Shown: positions 9,906 to 22,639, counted from the stretch's first letter. The stretch: DNA of 64,000 nt from Yponomeuta sedellus (GCA_934045075.1 OW203726.1:15484537-15548536), one strand, 5' to 3'. Numbers and translations are program-made. The notes: a model not told the origin generated them from the sequence alone.

Positions 9906-12265
9906 AAAATGTTAAGATGCCAAAAAATACAAGAGATTTTGAGTACGGTGGGGTTAGTCTAGAACCTCATGATATATTTTCAAGGTGGAAACTTGTTGGA
10001 TTATTTATTGATAATGAAGTAAGTGATTGCATTAAGAATAGTGTAAATTTTATTTTCTTTTCACTACCTAAGTTTTGCATGAAATTTAGTTTTATAGTTA
10101 TTTCTTAGTTCTTTTTAAACTTTTGTTGAAAAGTAATATCGAACTGTATACTATCAACTATTTTAAGAAACTGTTTTTTCTTTTTCCACAATGGTAATCG
10201 AAAGAGCAGGACTTTCCGTAATACCGGTTTTTACCTAGTACTGGGTCTTTACTCTTTTATAAATTGTGAAATTTTATAATAAATATTTTATTATTTACTA
10301 TTATTTGTTCAAGCCAGGTTTTCACAATCTTACACTCAGACCTAGTGACCTATTTTAATTTTTCCCTCTTCTGCTTATGGTGGCTCTCCAACTATCGAAT
10401 CTATTTTAGGTACAAAGATGCTACTCGTATCGTGTACACCGGCCAACATAGAAAAAAAAAATGTCTTTTTGAAGGTCATGTTTTTTTTTCACTCGGACCG
10501 CACAGTACAGTACTACACATCATAAAAGTCACTTCGGGAATCTTCGTTCGTGCAGACTAGGAAGAAGTGTAACGAAAGTACCCGAAGCTATAAGTACATT
10601 CAACATGATCTTTAACCCATACGGTTAAGGTGCAGAACTGATTGCCGCAGTAGCGCTACCTATTTCGCTCACGCTAATATTGCCAAACTAATAGTCACCT
10701 GCATCGATGACGTTGAATCAACCAATAGCAACAAAGGCGCGCGCCCTGCCATAAAATGAAACTATCTGATTGGTCGATCAACTTGCCGCACATCCAAAAT
10801 TTGGTCATCTGCGCAGGTACATCCGCGGGACTTATTTCTTGTGTTTCACTGTACTCGTCTTACACTGAGTTAGCACGTTCAGTTTGGCGTCAGTTCAGTC
10901 CGTGACCTTGATCAAGCTCGGATTGATGCCAGACTGATGAAGCATCATATATTCGAATATCCGTCAGTCTGGTCAACCAGTCCACTGAATAGACGATCAG
11001 TCTGCCGTCAATCTAACCAAACTGATGGAATTGACTGACGCCAGACTAAACGTGTAAACTACATCTTAGCTACTAAGATGGTATGGCAAAAACAATACGG
11101 CGCCAATGGTAGGAGCTTCTGCGTTTCGTACCCAAAGAGTGAAGAGGCAGTGAAATATTGATGTCTGTGTAGTTTCATGAAACTGTGGAAGTGTTGTGAA
11201 TTACATGGTTTTCGTTGTCGTGACTAAATTATTCTTTCCCTTTTCTTTTTCATACTTTTAATGTCGCATTTCAACCATTAACATATTCATTCCACTTCTA
11301 TTCATTGTAGCAGTATTTTTTTGTTCACTTTTAGCACGAGAGTGACACCGTTTGCATCAAATAAACTGGAACAAAAATCTGAATTCACTAAGATATATGC
11401 ACACCAGCATCCGAGTGGCCTACAATTTTTTAGTCACTGAATCCAAGCCTACTAAAATCGTGAAAACGCGGCTTTAAAAACATCACTTGATTAATGGACT
11501 ACCCCTTCGCTGAAGCACGTTCTACGCTCTAGTCTAATTTAACTGTTCATTCAGCTGCCAAGTACTTAATACGAAGAAGCACTTGGAAATCTAATCGCGA
11601 GGATACTAGGGTTCAATCAGTGCCAGGCATCTCACGTAATAGATTTTTAAATACAGTAGAAAGGAACATATTATTATGCTTTCCTGGTGTGCTCCAGCTA
11701 ATCCTTTCAGGGTGGCCAGTTGTGATTTAAAGCGTGTTATTATGAACTTTCTCACAATTCGTAATTGTATTTTCGCATATATATTTTTTATTATCTATTT
11801 ATTTTTTAGGCACACAACAGATATAGCCAGTACATCATCAAGATAACATTAATTAACATGTAAGATCTAGACTCATCTCCAAAACATGTGTACACATGGT
11901 TACAATAATACGAAACTTAAACGAGTTACTTGAACTCACACAACATGCATTTATGTATTCTTTTACATTCAATGAATGTGTGATCAAGCTGAGAACAAAG
12001 AAAAATAATTACGAAGAAATTATGAGAGTAAGAAGAAGGAGGAGACTATTTTTCCGGGCTGATTACACTTTTTCCAAATTCAGGCTTCAACAATCCGATC
12101 TTAGGGTTAAATATGTCAATGTTTTTTATTATCAAAAATACTAGAACAAAAGTCTGTTTATAGACACTACACATGGGTGAAATTCTTATAAATATTTTTA
12201 TCACTTTCAAAAGCGAGTGTTAAATCTAAGTAAAAAGTATAAAGTATATATGTAAGATATCTGGA
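9906..12265. other. unique-looking AT-rich DNA, no gene identified
   Basis: No coding frame beyond chance length. 10710-10790 has two CCAAT/ATTGG boxes beside a GGCGCGCGCC stretch, followed by TCAGTTTGGCGTCAGTTCAGT at about 10880. This could be an insect promoter but no exon follows that can be recognised. 10925-11050 contains several copies of a CAGACTGA/TCAGTCTG motif in both orientations. Confidence 0.4.
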
Positions 12266-12385
12266 TACCTGGTTGTCTGGAAGAGATCACTCTTAGCGAT
12301 AAGACCGCCAATTGTATAACATTACTTAGATTTAAGAATCATGGTTGTAATATTTTTCTGGTTGTGCAATAAAGTGTTCTCTATT
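12266..12385 (+). repeat. LINE 3'-tail repeat, T family, copy 2
   Basis: GTTGTCTGGAAGAGATCACT, CTTAGCGATAAGACCGCCAA, ATTACTTAGATTTAAGAATC, TTCTGGTTGTGCAATAAAGT, then CTCTATTTATCTA. The AATAAAG before the simple tail fits a LINE transcript end. Confidence 0.75.
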
Positions 12386-13024
12386 TATCTAGGAGACAAC
12401 ATAGGAAAATTTTTTATTTTATTTAGTTTTTGAAAATTAATAACTTACTGTATATTATTAATTATTTGAACTGAACTATTTGTATTTAAAAATAGTAATA
12501 TTTTTTTCGAGTTCAATACACAAAATTCTATTTTATTATTTAGTAAAAAGTATGAAAAAGTACGAAATATATTTCGTTGATCACAAAAGCTTTCATATTT
12601 TTAGCTCAAAAGGTACTTTGTATGTACTTCTCGTTATTACCTACCTAAATCTTAGAGACGTCAACTCAAATTTGTAAAGAAACTACTTAGCTACGCCCAC
12701 TTAGCCCGTCAACACTCCTGTAACTTCCCCATTTTATTATAATTGCTCAAAATCATAAGTATTATGCTTTCATTTTATTTATATAGGTAAGTACATGCTG
12801 AGTCGCTCCCGAGTCCTTGTTGTGTAAACGAAAGTAGTCATGCTGTTTCTGTCCGACAGATTAAAATAGTAAAAGCCACCTGATCTAAAATAAATGTCAA
12901 GTTAAGTGATACAGCGTGCTTCAATGCTGCTGTGGCGTCTAGCATGCTATCTCGCTCACACAATCGCATTAAAATCTTTGTAAAAAATATATACTTTTCT
13001 TCTTCTTAAAGTGCATCTCCATGT

Positions 13025-13172
13025 CTACTGGAGATAGGCAGTCAGCTCTTTACAGTGGTCTCTGTTCAGTGCAATTCTGAACAGCTTCTCTGCGGATTTA
13101 ACACCGGTCCAATCTTTCATGTTGCAAAACCATGAAGTCTTACCTGCCCGGCCTTCTCTTTCCTTCCTACTA
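13025..13172 (-). pseudogene. RTE-type LINE reverse transcriptase C-terminal remnant
   Basis: On the minus strand a frame runs to TAG at 13025-13027 and encodes a tail with WFCNMKDWTGV and LFRIALNRDHCKELTAYL. This matches the usual C-terminus of RTE-like LINE proteins (WL-N-x-x-DWTG...LFR-A-DR...). Only about 48 codons remain and no RT catalytic motif is present. It is a dead 5'-truncated copy. Confidence 0.65.
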
Positions 13173-13559
13173 TACGATATACTTTTAATAAATGTTATCT
13201 GAAAGTTTGATATGCAATAAAATGATGGATATCCAAAACATATTTTTCTTATCGTGTACCCATAAAAAAGTTACCGAATCAAAAATTATTGGACAACTTT
13301 ATACTAAAACTAGCTCACTCCACAAAAATTGTTTTACCATGTTAATTAGCCTACAACCTATCAGACCTACCAAAAATACATAAAATATTTGATAAAACTT
13401 GGTGACACCGTTCCGGAGGAGTTTGATTGCAGTCACTGTGCCATTTATATATATTGGATTAATAATTTTGAAAACAATTTTTCTTCATCAAAAACTAATT
13501 ATCTATAGAAAAAAATACTAATGTCGGTAATTTTACTACCGAAAAAAAAATAAAGAATA

Positions 13560-13830
13560 TAATCAGGTAAAGCGATATCGTTCCGATGTAAAACCTATCT
13601 GCAAAGTAAGGTACTCCGGGCTGCAAGTGATGCAAATTATTTCAGCCAGATGTTGCTGCCTACACGTAATACAAAGAGTATTGTAAAGAGGTTCGAAATT
13701 TCACTGATGCCGGTAAGTCGCCCATTAGCTCAGTTGGGAGAGCGCTGGGCGGTTAGCCAGAGGTCACGGGTTCGAGTCCTGGCATGGGTGAAATTTTTAG
13801 CCTCTAAATAGGATTTTAAAATTTTATTAC
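13560..13830 (+). repeat. SINE-like repeat S2 with an internal tRNA-like region, copy 1
   Basis: A ~165-bp leader (AAGCGATATCGTTCCGATGT, TAATACAAAGAGTATTGTAA, GAAATTTCACTGATGCCGG) precedes a tRNA-like block starting CGCCCATTAGCTCAGTTGGG at about 13720, with B box GGGTTCGAGTCCT and a 7-bp acceptor-like pairing of CGCCCAT with ATGGGTG. The tail is TTTTTAGCCTCTAAATAGG. The anticodon loop lacks the usual U33, so it is not called a tRNA gene. Confidence 0.75.
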
Positions 13831-14621
13831 CTATCAAACCATCAGACCCCATTTATCAAAATTATACTAATTTTATACAAATCACTAAAAATATTACATT
13901 GTGCGACGGAAACAGAATGCTATAAGTCCAATAGTCTGATTTGATAGAGATAAAGACTCCAATCCTCGTCAGCGAAACAAATGTGGAGTATCGACTTTGG
14001 AAGCACAGAGTAGTGTAGAGTTATATAACGTGGGAAGGCTCAGTCGATCGCGATCTCCCGGGGTTAGCTATCTGGAAAATATATTATACCATTTACTTGA
14101 GAAAAAGATCCGGTTATCGTGACCTATAGTTTTCTTGAAAGGTAAAAGGATACTTTAACCGTATGGCCGGAATCGGTCTGTTTTTCACTCCATTTTCGCT
14201 GATAAAATGTAAATAGAGCAATTTTAGTTGAACCGTATACTAACTTGTCTTGGTACAGTTCTTTCGAATATACAAAGTAAGTCGGGAGGTCCCACAGGCA
14301 GTCCGCAAATTTCCTAGTAACTTCGGTCGTAAATCTTTGCAGGATGCTTGTTTACATAATAAGGAACAGCACCTAATCGGCTTTACGAAGGGTATGATGC
14401 CACGACCGTCATTATTAACTTCAACGCGATACCTCTTACACATGAGTTACTCTTGACACAGAGAGGCTTCTCCGCCCTAAAGTTTATTTTCTCAATTTCG
14501 TTAAATGTTTTGAGTCAGAATAAACAGTTAAAATTACTTAGGAGCAAAACTAACCTAACCAAAATAGTGACAATAGTACAATAATATCATCATCATCATG
14601 ATCATCAGCAACCAATTATTT

Positions 14622-14855
14622 CCCCACCGAAGGGCACGGGTCTCTTCCCTAAAGAAGGTATAGGCCATACTCCACCACGGAGGCCAATTCCGGATTACTA
14701 AAGGCTTGCAAGACTTGTGGTTGGTCTTACTGTCAGAAGTTTTCAAGCCCTAAGATTTGGCTTAACGACTGCCATCTATCGACGGTAGCCAGCACCAACT
14801 GCTTAACGTGCCTTGCGAAGCACGGAACCGCTCGGAAAAATGCCACTAAAAAAAA
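14622..14855 (+). repeat. repeat X, copy 2
   Basis: Diverged X in plus orientation: GGCACGGGTCTCTTCC, GGCCATACTCCACCACGGAG, CTTACTGTCAGAAGTTTTCA, CTTAACGACTGCCATC and TGCGAAGCACGGAACCGCTC. The 3' hairpin end is missing. Confidence 0.85.
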
Positions 14856-17800
14856 TCATCGAAAATTTTCTGGATCCAAAAGGTCTCCAACTATGTATAG
14901 ATGGTTCTACAACACGTCATCAGAAGCGCGAGCTTTGGAAAATCATCCAAAGGAGAAATACTATTTAAGGCATATATTTAGACACCCATAAAGTCTCCTA
15001 CTGATAAAGATAGGAAATTGTTGGCAAGAGACGCGTAGGCCGGAAAAAGAAATACTGGTAGAGAAACCTTTTGTAGTAGATCAGAATCGCAGATAATACA
15101 TATATCACTGACAACTTTCGCTAGTCGGAGAGGTACAATAACAATTTAAAATCTCTACTTAGAAGAATGTACTCAGTGAAATACTCAATTCAGAAACCAG
15201 CCTTCAGTGTCTGAAAATTGTTAACCCTCAAACAGCGAATAAAGGGAAATAATTTAAATCGGCTTTAACAAAGTAATATTCCGTACATAAAAACTGAAAC
15301 CTACACAATAAGAGAAACAATTCGTCAGAATTCCGCAATGCTTTTAGTGGATGGCCCGAGGGACCTGGGACATGATAAGGGTTCGTGGCGCGCGCGTGCC
15401 TCCGAGTATCACATCATTTCAGTACCGATATTACAATGCTCAGTAAGCCTTAACGTATCACAAACCACACTGTTGATGTGTTTTCAGGTTTCATTTTATT
15501 AATTACTATATTTGGTATTATTGTTATGTCAGACGGGTCGTACAAATCCGAAGTATCTTATTTTCTTAACCTCCTGACTGCTGAGATTTTGTTTTTCAGA
15601 TAGTAATTTAATTCGAGATTGAAGTTCTTTAGGGGTTACTTTTTAAGTAAAAAAATATTTTAAAAAATCTAGGCCTAGAAAATCTAGGTTTTTCTTATGT
15701 CCTACCATTAGGACAACAGGTCCTTACCATTGCGAAATAATTAAATTGTAAATGCATTTCTGGTATCCCACGATACAAGCTTGCTTAGTGTGGGGCCACA
15801 GATAAACTGATTGCACTATTGAATTACTCTTATTATTGTAATTAGGCTACCTGATGTCAATCCTCTGTGTGAAAAATCTTTGCTGAAATAAATAATTTTG
15901 AATTTCTATTCATGTTAAGTGGTATTCAGGCTGGTTCTCAAATTATTCAAACCTTTTATCGACAACATAAGGTTGATGAGATTTTGATGATAATAAAGCC
16001 TGCCCTCGGCCAGATGTAGTGATCTACGGCGGCCACGAGAACTTTTGCCTCGTCGCAATCCTCTAGAAGTATGTCGGTGTATACAAGAAGAGTAAGAAAA
16101 TGCGGGACTAGCTGGTATATGTGAATCATCCGATTCTGAACTGCTTGAAGAATAAATTAAATTTAATATTCGACGGTCTCCCACAGATGGTTCTTCGAAA
16201 GTTGGCGTTGGTCGTCGTCCTCGCCACTGAGATTTACGTAAGAATCCTCGAGAATTCCTAGAACTTCAGTCTCAGATGTGACTAAAAAAAAATCCAAAAT
16301 AATAATCACTTAACTACCCGCAAAGTTCACTCATTTAGAACATAAAAATATAAGATTTGTAACAATTATCTGTATGAGTCCTGTATGTAGGACATAAAAT
16401 TTAAGTGCGTAGTAAGTAAGAGAATCAATGTCTATTTTTTCAAATAATGGCTTGAAACTCCATAATAATAAGTATAAAACATAAATATAAGATAAATTCA
16501 TATGTTACATCACATAAACGTACGATTGGACACGATTTAACATACCATTTCTCGCACACGCGTTGACTCGTCTTGACCCGAAAGCCATTTTGGCACAAGT
16601 GAGCTTCAATCCAGCGACTAACTTACTTCCTATAGGTTTAAAAGCTAGCACTACATGGCACTATAGGTAATCCGTTTGATGAAAGTCAATATTTTCCTTC
16701 CACGATTTTTTTGTTTTCTATGTACTGCCCCTAGGACAATTTCAGTGAGGAGGATAATTCGAACTCATAAATAAAATTTGTGTGTTTGATCAGTTAAATT
16801 GCCATGCTTTTGTTCTTTAATCAATGGACGACTTTTATACTTTTAAAAGGTTTAATTTATACTTTTAAAAGGTTACTGCGGCTGGCCAATTTCTGCCTAA
16901 TTAATTGTAAATCTGTAATAAAATTTCGGTATTAGACTGTATTTGTATGTCTTTCCAAAGTGTTCACAAATCTGTAGGGGTGAAATCTTTATGTTGCTAA
17001 CTTTTAATTAAATTACTGATCGTCGGCACCTATTATCGTCTTTAAAGAACAAAAACAATAACAGTCAACGCCTTGAGAATGAGTGGTCTGATGACGTCAC
17101 AAATCAGTCATGCTTCCCTGCTCTTTTATCAGCCATTAAGGTGTCACTGACGATTAATTAGGACATTACCTGAATCTTCGCAGATCATTAGATCGACGTC
17201 TCGCGCTTTAGTGAGGATAAAGGATAATTAATCTTTGTGGAAGTGAGGACAGTGAGAAAATGCGGACCAGTGACTTGCCGACCGGAGTCTCTGGGCAATC
17301 AACGAGGCAATCATACTTTGTTCTCGTTATCTCTGGGTTAAGTTACTTGTAAGAATGGTGGGATCATACGCGCGGCATTAGATCAAGAAAAGTATGATTC
17401 GTTTTCAAAATCAATCACTTTAAGTGACACACCACACGTGTGGTAAATGAACTTTCTGAGCTAGTTTTGACTCACCGTAACTGAAAATCCGTTTAGTCTA
17501 GAATCTATACTTCAAAAATTTCCGAAATGGAATGCCAAATCAATATCCAGTTTTATCGCTGACTGACCGACCGACTCACAAACATATATATACAAATAGT
17601 TTATTTCGTAAAAATAATTTAAACAATAGGTACAAAAAGCGCGATACAAATCGGACTCAATCTTTAACGTTAAGACTTTACATATAGCAAGGCATAATCG
17701 TAATGTATGGACCGAATATTTATCAATATTCGAGTTATCTCGTGAAATAATACATCATCGAACTTTCGGAAAACGTTAAGAATTCAATAAAGAAGGGAAA

Positions 17801-18589
17801 TTAATACGTGTTTTTTTTAATTTTAGAGTAAATTGTTTTTAGGCAGTTTTTGGAAACCCAGAAGAGCCCGAAAAATATTCTTATGTTTAAAAAAATCTTG
17901 AGTTTTCTATAATTTCTGTGGTATAAAAGCAATGCCACATTAATCTAAGGTTGGCTCACAACTTTTGGGCGTATTTATGTAGATAGAGAACTGTTCTAAT
18001 TTGAAGAATCGGAAAAACATAGATACATGAGCCCTGAAGACATTTTTATCGTTTCTTTTTATTCATCATCGAACGGACTAAAATAATTGCCAGTACTTAC
18101 CAGTACCTAGGCCAGTACTTACAGTACTACATTGAAGCTGGACAATACAAGTACACCTATCTCGAAAGATTCCTCTTTTATTTATGCCAGCGTTTCTATA
18201 AACAATAAAGTTGTAAAATGTGACACGAACTTATAGTAAAATAAAAAGACATACTGCACGTGACTAGCCAACACATGCGGAGCGAACCAATCTGCGCGTT
18301 TCTTCACGATTTTTCCCTTCACTGACTAAGCTGTCGGGATGGTATAGATGCTGGGCAAGCCTACACCATCTAAAACTTTGTCCCAGGTACTATCATTTAC
18401 CAGGTACTACCAGGTACCAGGTACTAGCATCTGAGTGGTCCCTTCACCCATCTAGATGAAGATGCCACTGGATGCTGTATAAATCATCTCATTACGTAGA
18501 TGCATAAGCCAAATCATGTGAATATGAATAGCTCATAAACTTATACAGAACTTATACAAACTTACATACAAACTTATACATAAACTTAC
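14856..18589. other. AT-rich DNA with few recognisable repeats
   Basis: No host gene identified. 15715-15870 resembles a SINE tail (GGTATCCCACGATACAAGCT, TAGTGTGGGGCCA) also seen at about 39160-39190 in the S3-like SINE. 18240-18310 shares CACATGCGGAGCGAACCAA and neighbouring sequence with 5430-5480. 18330-18440 has short clustered repeats of CCAGGTACTA. A frame on the minus strand at 15915-16184 starts with a Ser/Asp-rich stretch but has no recognisable domain. Confidence 0.45.
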
Positions 18590-18955
18590 AGAAGCGCTCG
18601 TGGCCCAGGCGAACCGAGTGATTGGAATCAATCACTTGGTTAAGCAACAACAGGCGCGGTCAGGTACGGGATGGGTGAGCGTCCCGTGACTACCACTAGT
18701 GGCATTTTTCCGAGCGCTTCCGTGCTTCGCAAGGCACGCTAAGCCGTTGGTGCCGGCTGTCATATAATGGCAGTCGTTAAGCCATGTCAGAGGCCTTATG
18801 GGCGGCTTGATAACTTCTGACAGTAAGGCCCGCCACTGTCTTACAATCCTCCACCAACCCGGACTTGGCCCCCGTGGTGGAGTATGGCCTAACCTTCCTG
18901 CGATGCAGGAAGAGACCCGTGCCCCAGCAGTGGGGACATACAAGGGTTGATAACG
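18590..18955 (-). repeat. repeat X, copy 3 (full length)
   Basis: The best complete X copy, about 360 bp. Read on the minus strand it runs from GTTATCAACCCTTGTATGTC, through GGGTCTCTTCCTGCATCGCA, GGCCAAGTCCGGGTTGGTGG and GGCTTAACGACTGCC, to the terminal hairpin near 18615-18650 (arms AACCAAGTGATTG and its near-complement) and GGCCACGAGCGCTTC. Flanks carry a possible duplication (ATAAACTTA at about 18580 and 18957) in low-complexity sequence. Confidence 0.9.
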
Positions 18956-19413
18956 TATAAACTTATAACCTTTGCACCGCTGGGCCATCTACGCATGCTA
19001 ACAAAGCTAAAACCGTAACAAGGGATCAAGCAATTCGCATTTAATTTATATTGTAAATGCTTCCGGAGTCCAAAGGAAACGTGCATATATACGTCTGTCG
19101 AATAAATCTAAGCTAAGAGAGGCGTTAAGGCGTACGTGACTCGAGCGTGTAATATTTTAAGCTCAGAATAAGAAGTTAAACGAGGATGTTATTGCGTTCA
19201 CATCGCATGGCCGCCTCGGCCAGTAATTTAGCTAGAATTATTGCCAGGCATGTTTAATGCATTTTGGTGCAGCCGTAAAATTGCTGCCACAAGTTAATTA
19301 AAATTATTTCAGCCCCCAAACACTTGTATGTTGGTGTGAAGGGTTGGGAGCCACACGAACCAGGCCATCGTAAGGCCGAGGTTTTGTATTGTATTGCATC
19401 CGTATGACCAAGT

Positions 19414-19812
19414 GACGCGGTCGCAGGACCGAGAGCCGCGGTCGCAGGACTGAGTGACGCGGTCGCAGGACCGTAAGGCGCGATCGCAGTGCTGTTAAAT
19501 AATTTGAGTATAGAGGGTCTTCAGATAGTTCTAATGAATTGTATGTGTGTGTTTCTAGGAGTGAAAGAATTTAGAATGGTCTGGTCACCAATATAAACCA
19601 CTTTTAATGTGAGAGCGATCGCAGGACCGAGAGCCGCGGTCGCAGGACCGAGTGACGCGATCGCAGGACCGTAAGACGCGATCGCAGTGCTGTTAAATAA
19701 TTGGAGTATAGAGGGTCTTCAGATAGTTCTAATGAATTGTATGTGTGTGTTTCTAGGCGTGAAAGAATTTAGAATGGTCTGGTCACCAATATCAACCACT
19801 TTTAATGTGAGA
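19414..19812. repeat. 198-bp tandem duplication containing a ~20-bp GC-rich minisatellite
   Basis: Two direct copies offset by 198 bp (for example GCTGTTAAAT at 19491 and 19689), with a handful of substitutions between them. Each copy opens with three or four units of about 20 bp built on GCGGTCGCAGGACCGAG (some with GCGATCGC), then a spacer containing TAGAGGGTCTTCAGATAGTT. Confidence 0.92.
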
Positions 19813-20444
19813 TTAAGTCCGATATACCGACAAAAATCATACATTTCCAAATATTGAAACAAAGTTGGAACAGTTGCGGTTCGATATTGCGGAGTCGGAG
19901 TCTCGTAATAAAAGTTGTATTGAAAAGCATTTGGTACAATAGTTGAGTAGTATAATATGGATGAACGGATTCAGCTGAAGTTTTACGGGACCTTTCTGAA
20001 ACAACCAGTATACTCGTACTCTTTCAAACAAAGACAGCTCGGCGCAGTCGCTCGAAGTAGACAAAGGGCTCCTTACTTTTTTGCGGAGGAGCCGAACGGC
20101 TGTTGGACTAAATTAAAGGTTTAGAAACATGGTATACTCTTTTTGAACTAAAACTTTCGTAAGCACAACACATTGCTCTGCGAATCGGAGCGAAACCTGG
20201 TCGGAATCTTCCGATATAACAACACCTGTAAGTAGATCCGGTCTAAAAGTTTACAATGGTATACTCTGTTAGCTTTTAGGTTATACCTCGGCTACTATCG
20301 GGTAGATTCGGATATAATTGTGTAATAGAAATATCGGAACTAATATGACACTTAATTTTGAAATCTGAACTCGATCATCAGTACGAAAAACGGGGAAATT
20401 GGCGAAAACTGAAGAATACTCTAGAGCCCGAGATATAATAAAAG

Positions 20445-20544
20445 TTGTCTAGAAGAGATCACTTTTAGTGATAAGGCCGCCGTCTGTACTCTTAGGTTAA
20501 GAAATATCTGTGTAATTTCCCTTTTTATGTACAAAAAAGAGTTC

Positions 20545-20597
<53 letters not shown>
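20445..20597 (+). repeat. LINE 3'-tail repeat, T family, copy 3, with (TCTA)n tail
   Basis: GTTGTCTAGAAGAGATCACT, TAGTGATAAGGCCGCC and a (TCTA) tract of about 52 bp from 20545. It shows the simple-repeat tail expected of this family. The preceding 19813-20444 holds nothing identified. Confidence 0.75.
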
Positions 20598-20658
20598 ATT
20601 CTTAAAGCTAACAGACTATAATATGGTAACAATCAGTTAGTTATAATCACTATTATAT

Positions 20659-20873
20659 GTACCGTGCTTCACAAAGCAAGTTAAGCCGTTAGTACCGGCT
20701 GTCATGTAATGGCAGTCTTTAAGCCATGCCAGAGGCCCTATGGCTTGATAACCGCCAATGTCTTATAATCCTCTACCGACCCGGACTTAGCCCCGTGGTG
20801 GTGTATGGCCTAACCTTCCTGCAATGCAGGAGGAGACTCGTGCTCCAGTAATGGGGACATACAAAGGGTTGTT
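20659..20873 (-). repeat. repeat X, copy 4
   Basis: Reverse X from GTGCTTCACAAAGCAAGTTA through TTATAATCCTCTACCGACCC to GGGGACATACAAAGGGTTG. Missing the hairpin end. Confidence 0.87.
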
Positions 20874-21357
20874 ATCAGATACGTTTCCTATGCTTAGATG
20901 AAAGGATTTACATTGAATTTAGTACACGGTTAAAGGACGATTTCACCAAAATCGGAAGCTTAGATCTATTCAATTTGATCTGACTTTAGTCCTTACTGAT
21001 GATACGCGTACTGTAGCTCCAATATGCATTTCAGCAAAGGGTTTCAATTAATTGATCCGAGATCAATTAATTGCAAGCACATCTTATTAATCGTCGCTTA
21101 AATAATAAACACGATAAAAATTGAATAACATTGACTCCAATTCCACGAAACAACAAAAAGTCATTTACTGTAACAACACATAAACCCCATTTCCATAGAA
21201 AAAAAACTCGCAAAAACTGAAAATTTTTACTTTATGTATAATAAACTTGGTGACAGTACATTAATAGAACGCTGGCCTCACATTCGAGAGGTCTTGGATT
21301 GTGCCAATTAATTTATTTTTAAGTTTTTTTAATATGCATCGTAAATTTAAGAAGCAA

Positions 21358-21393
21358 TGCCCCAGCAGTGGGGACATATAAGGGTTGATAACG
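21358..21393 (-). repeat. repeat X, copy 5 (36-bp terminal fragment)
   Basis: Only the last part of reverse X (GCCCCAGCAGTGGGGACATA, AGGGTTGATAACG) survives. The preceding 20874-21357 shows nothing else identified. Confidence 0.8.
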
Positions 21394-21586
21394 TAATATG
21401 AAATACTTGCTAAGAAAACATCGCAAAGAAACCTAATTGGCTAGTGAGTGCTTGAACTTTGGCGGTTGTAATCGGCAATCTATGGGCACGCGTAGCGGTA
21501 AAGCCCACAATCTCTCTTTGAGTGAAGACCTGTATCATTGCAGTAAGTCGGATATAGTTTGCACTCGCAAATCGGTCGCACTTTTG

Positions 21587-21822
21587 GTATCAACCCTTGT
21601 ATGTCCCCACTGCTGGGGGAACGGGTCTCTTCCTGCTTCGCAGGAAGGTTAGGCTATACTCAAACAAGGGGCCAAGTCCGGGTTGATGGAGGATTGTTAG
21701 ACAGTGGAGGGCCTTACTGTTAGATGTTATCAAGCTGCCCATAGGGCATCTGACGTGGCTTAATGACTGCCATTACATGACAGCCGGCATCAACGGCTTA
21801 ACGGTCACGCTTACGACGGTCA
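21587..21822 (+). repeat. repeat X, copy 6
   Basis: Plus-orientation X from GGTATCAACCCTTGTATGTC to GCATCAACGGCTTAACG. The terminal hairpin is absent. Followed by 21823-22349, AT-rich with nothing identified. Confidence 0.87.
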
Positions 21823-22349
21823 CACTTATTTGCGGTAAGGTTTTATTTCTTTCTCTTTTCTTTATTCAAATCTAAGGAAAAAGTACGCAGTAATTGTTTA
21901 CTAGAAGTTGAAAGAAAAAATGTATTTCGCGGTTTTGTTTCCAGGTAAGTAAGTACATCTTAAGTAGATACGACATCATCTCAAGAGCACGGCAGACTTT
22001 TCGCATAACTCCTAAAAGGTTACTCTGCAAATGTTGGCTGCTCTGTGCGCGCGGCTGGAAGCCGTCTCTATTCTTTGAATAAATAATATTGTAAAAGCTC
22101 TGAAACAGAGCTAATATTTCACCGCACTTAAGCAGCAGCATCGCTACATAAATGCAATATAGAAATACAGCGTACTTAAGTAATCAGTTTGAAGGGTTCT
22201 CGACCGTTCTGAATGTGGTTGGTTAGAAACTAGCGGTCTTATTTATTAAAACACGATTCGTTAAAACACTCCTTAGAAGCATTTTAAATAGCCCATGGTT
22301 AAGAGAAAAACTTGTCTTTAAGTAGCCTATAAACTTCTCCAAACCAGGG

Positions 22350-22505
22350 GGTGGGCAGCACCGCCCCCTGCAGTACAATTCCAACGAACTGTGATCACCA
22401 ACCCGCATTCCCAGCGTGGGGATAATTACCCTCTATGATAGCACAACGTGGCGCTCTTTAGGGGAGGGCTATGTCCAGCAGTGGACTAGTATAGCCTGAC
22501 GACAA
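22350..22505 (+). repeat. non-autonomous element of family D, copy 2
   Basis: Shares GTGGGCAGCACCGCCCCCTG, CCAGCGTGGGGATAA and the RTE-like end TTAGGGGAGGGCTATGTCC, GTGGACTAGTATAGCCTGAC with 4616-4835. A ~30-bp stretch between the shared blocks differs. Confidence 0.6.
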
Positions 22506-22639
22506 CCCTATAAACGTCCCACTTCAGAAAACAGGTCTTCTCTCAGAGAGAGAGTGACTCAGGGCTTAATTACTTAGCTTAATTACGCATACTGACCGCG
22601 AATTGTTAAGTTCAACCGCTTAGGTATTTGAACACCTCA

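Noticed and set aside
13720..13792. Candidate tRNA gene in the S2 repeat
   Set aside because: A and B boxes and an acceptor-like stem exist, but the anticodon loop lacks U33 and the same block is dispersed with a conserved leader and tail, so it is a SINE-like repeat.
15915..16184. 89-codon minus-strand frame starting with a Ser/Asp-rich stretch
   Set aside because: Overlapping frames are equally open, no domain is recognised, and no transposon ends were found around it.
18615..18650. Helitron 3' end (hairpin before CTRR) for repeat X
   Set aside because: The hairpin is strong, but the sequence after it is CGCCTGGG or CGCCTAGG and continues for ~15 conserved bases, and a duplication flanks one copy, which Helitrons do not make.
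19414..19812. Endogenous LTR pair
   Set aside because: The two 198-bp copies are directly adjacent, with no internal region, primer site or target duplication.
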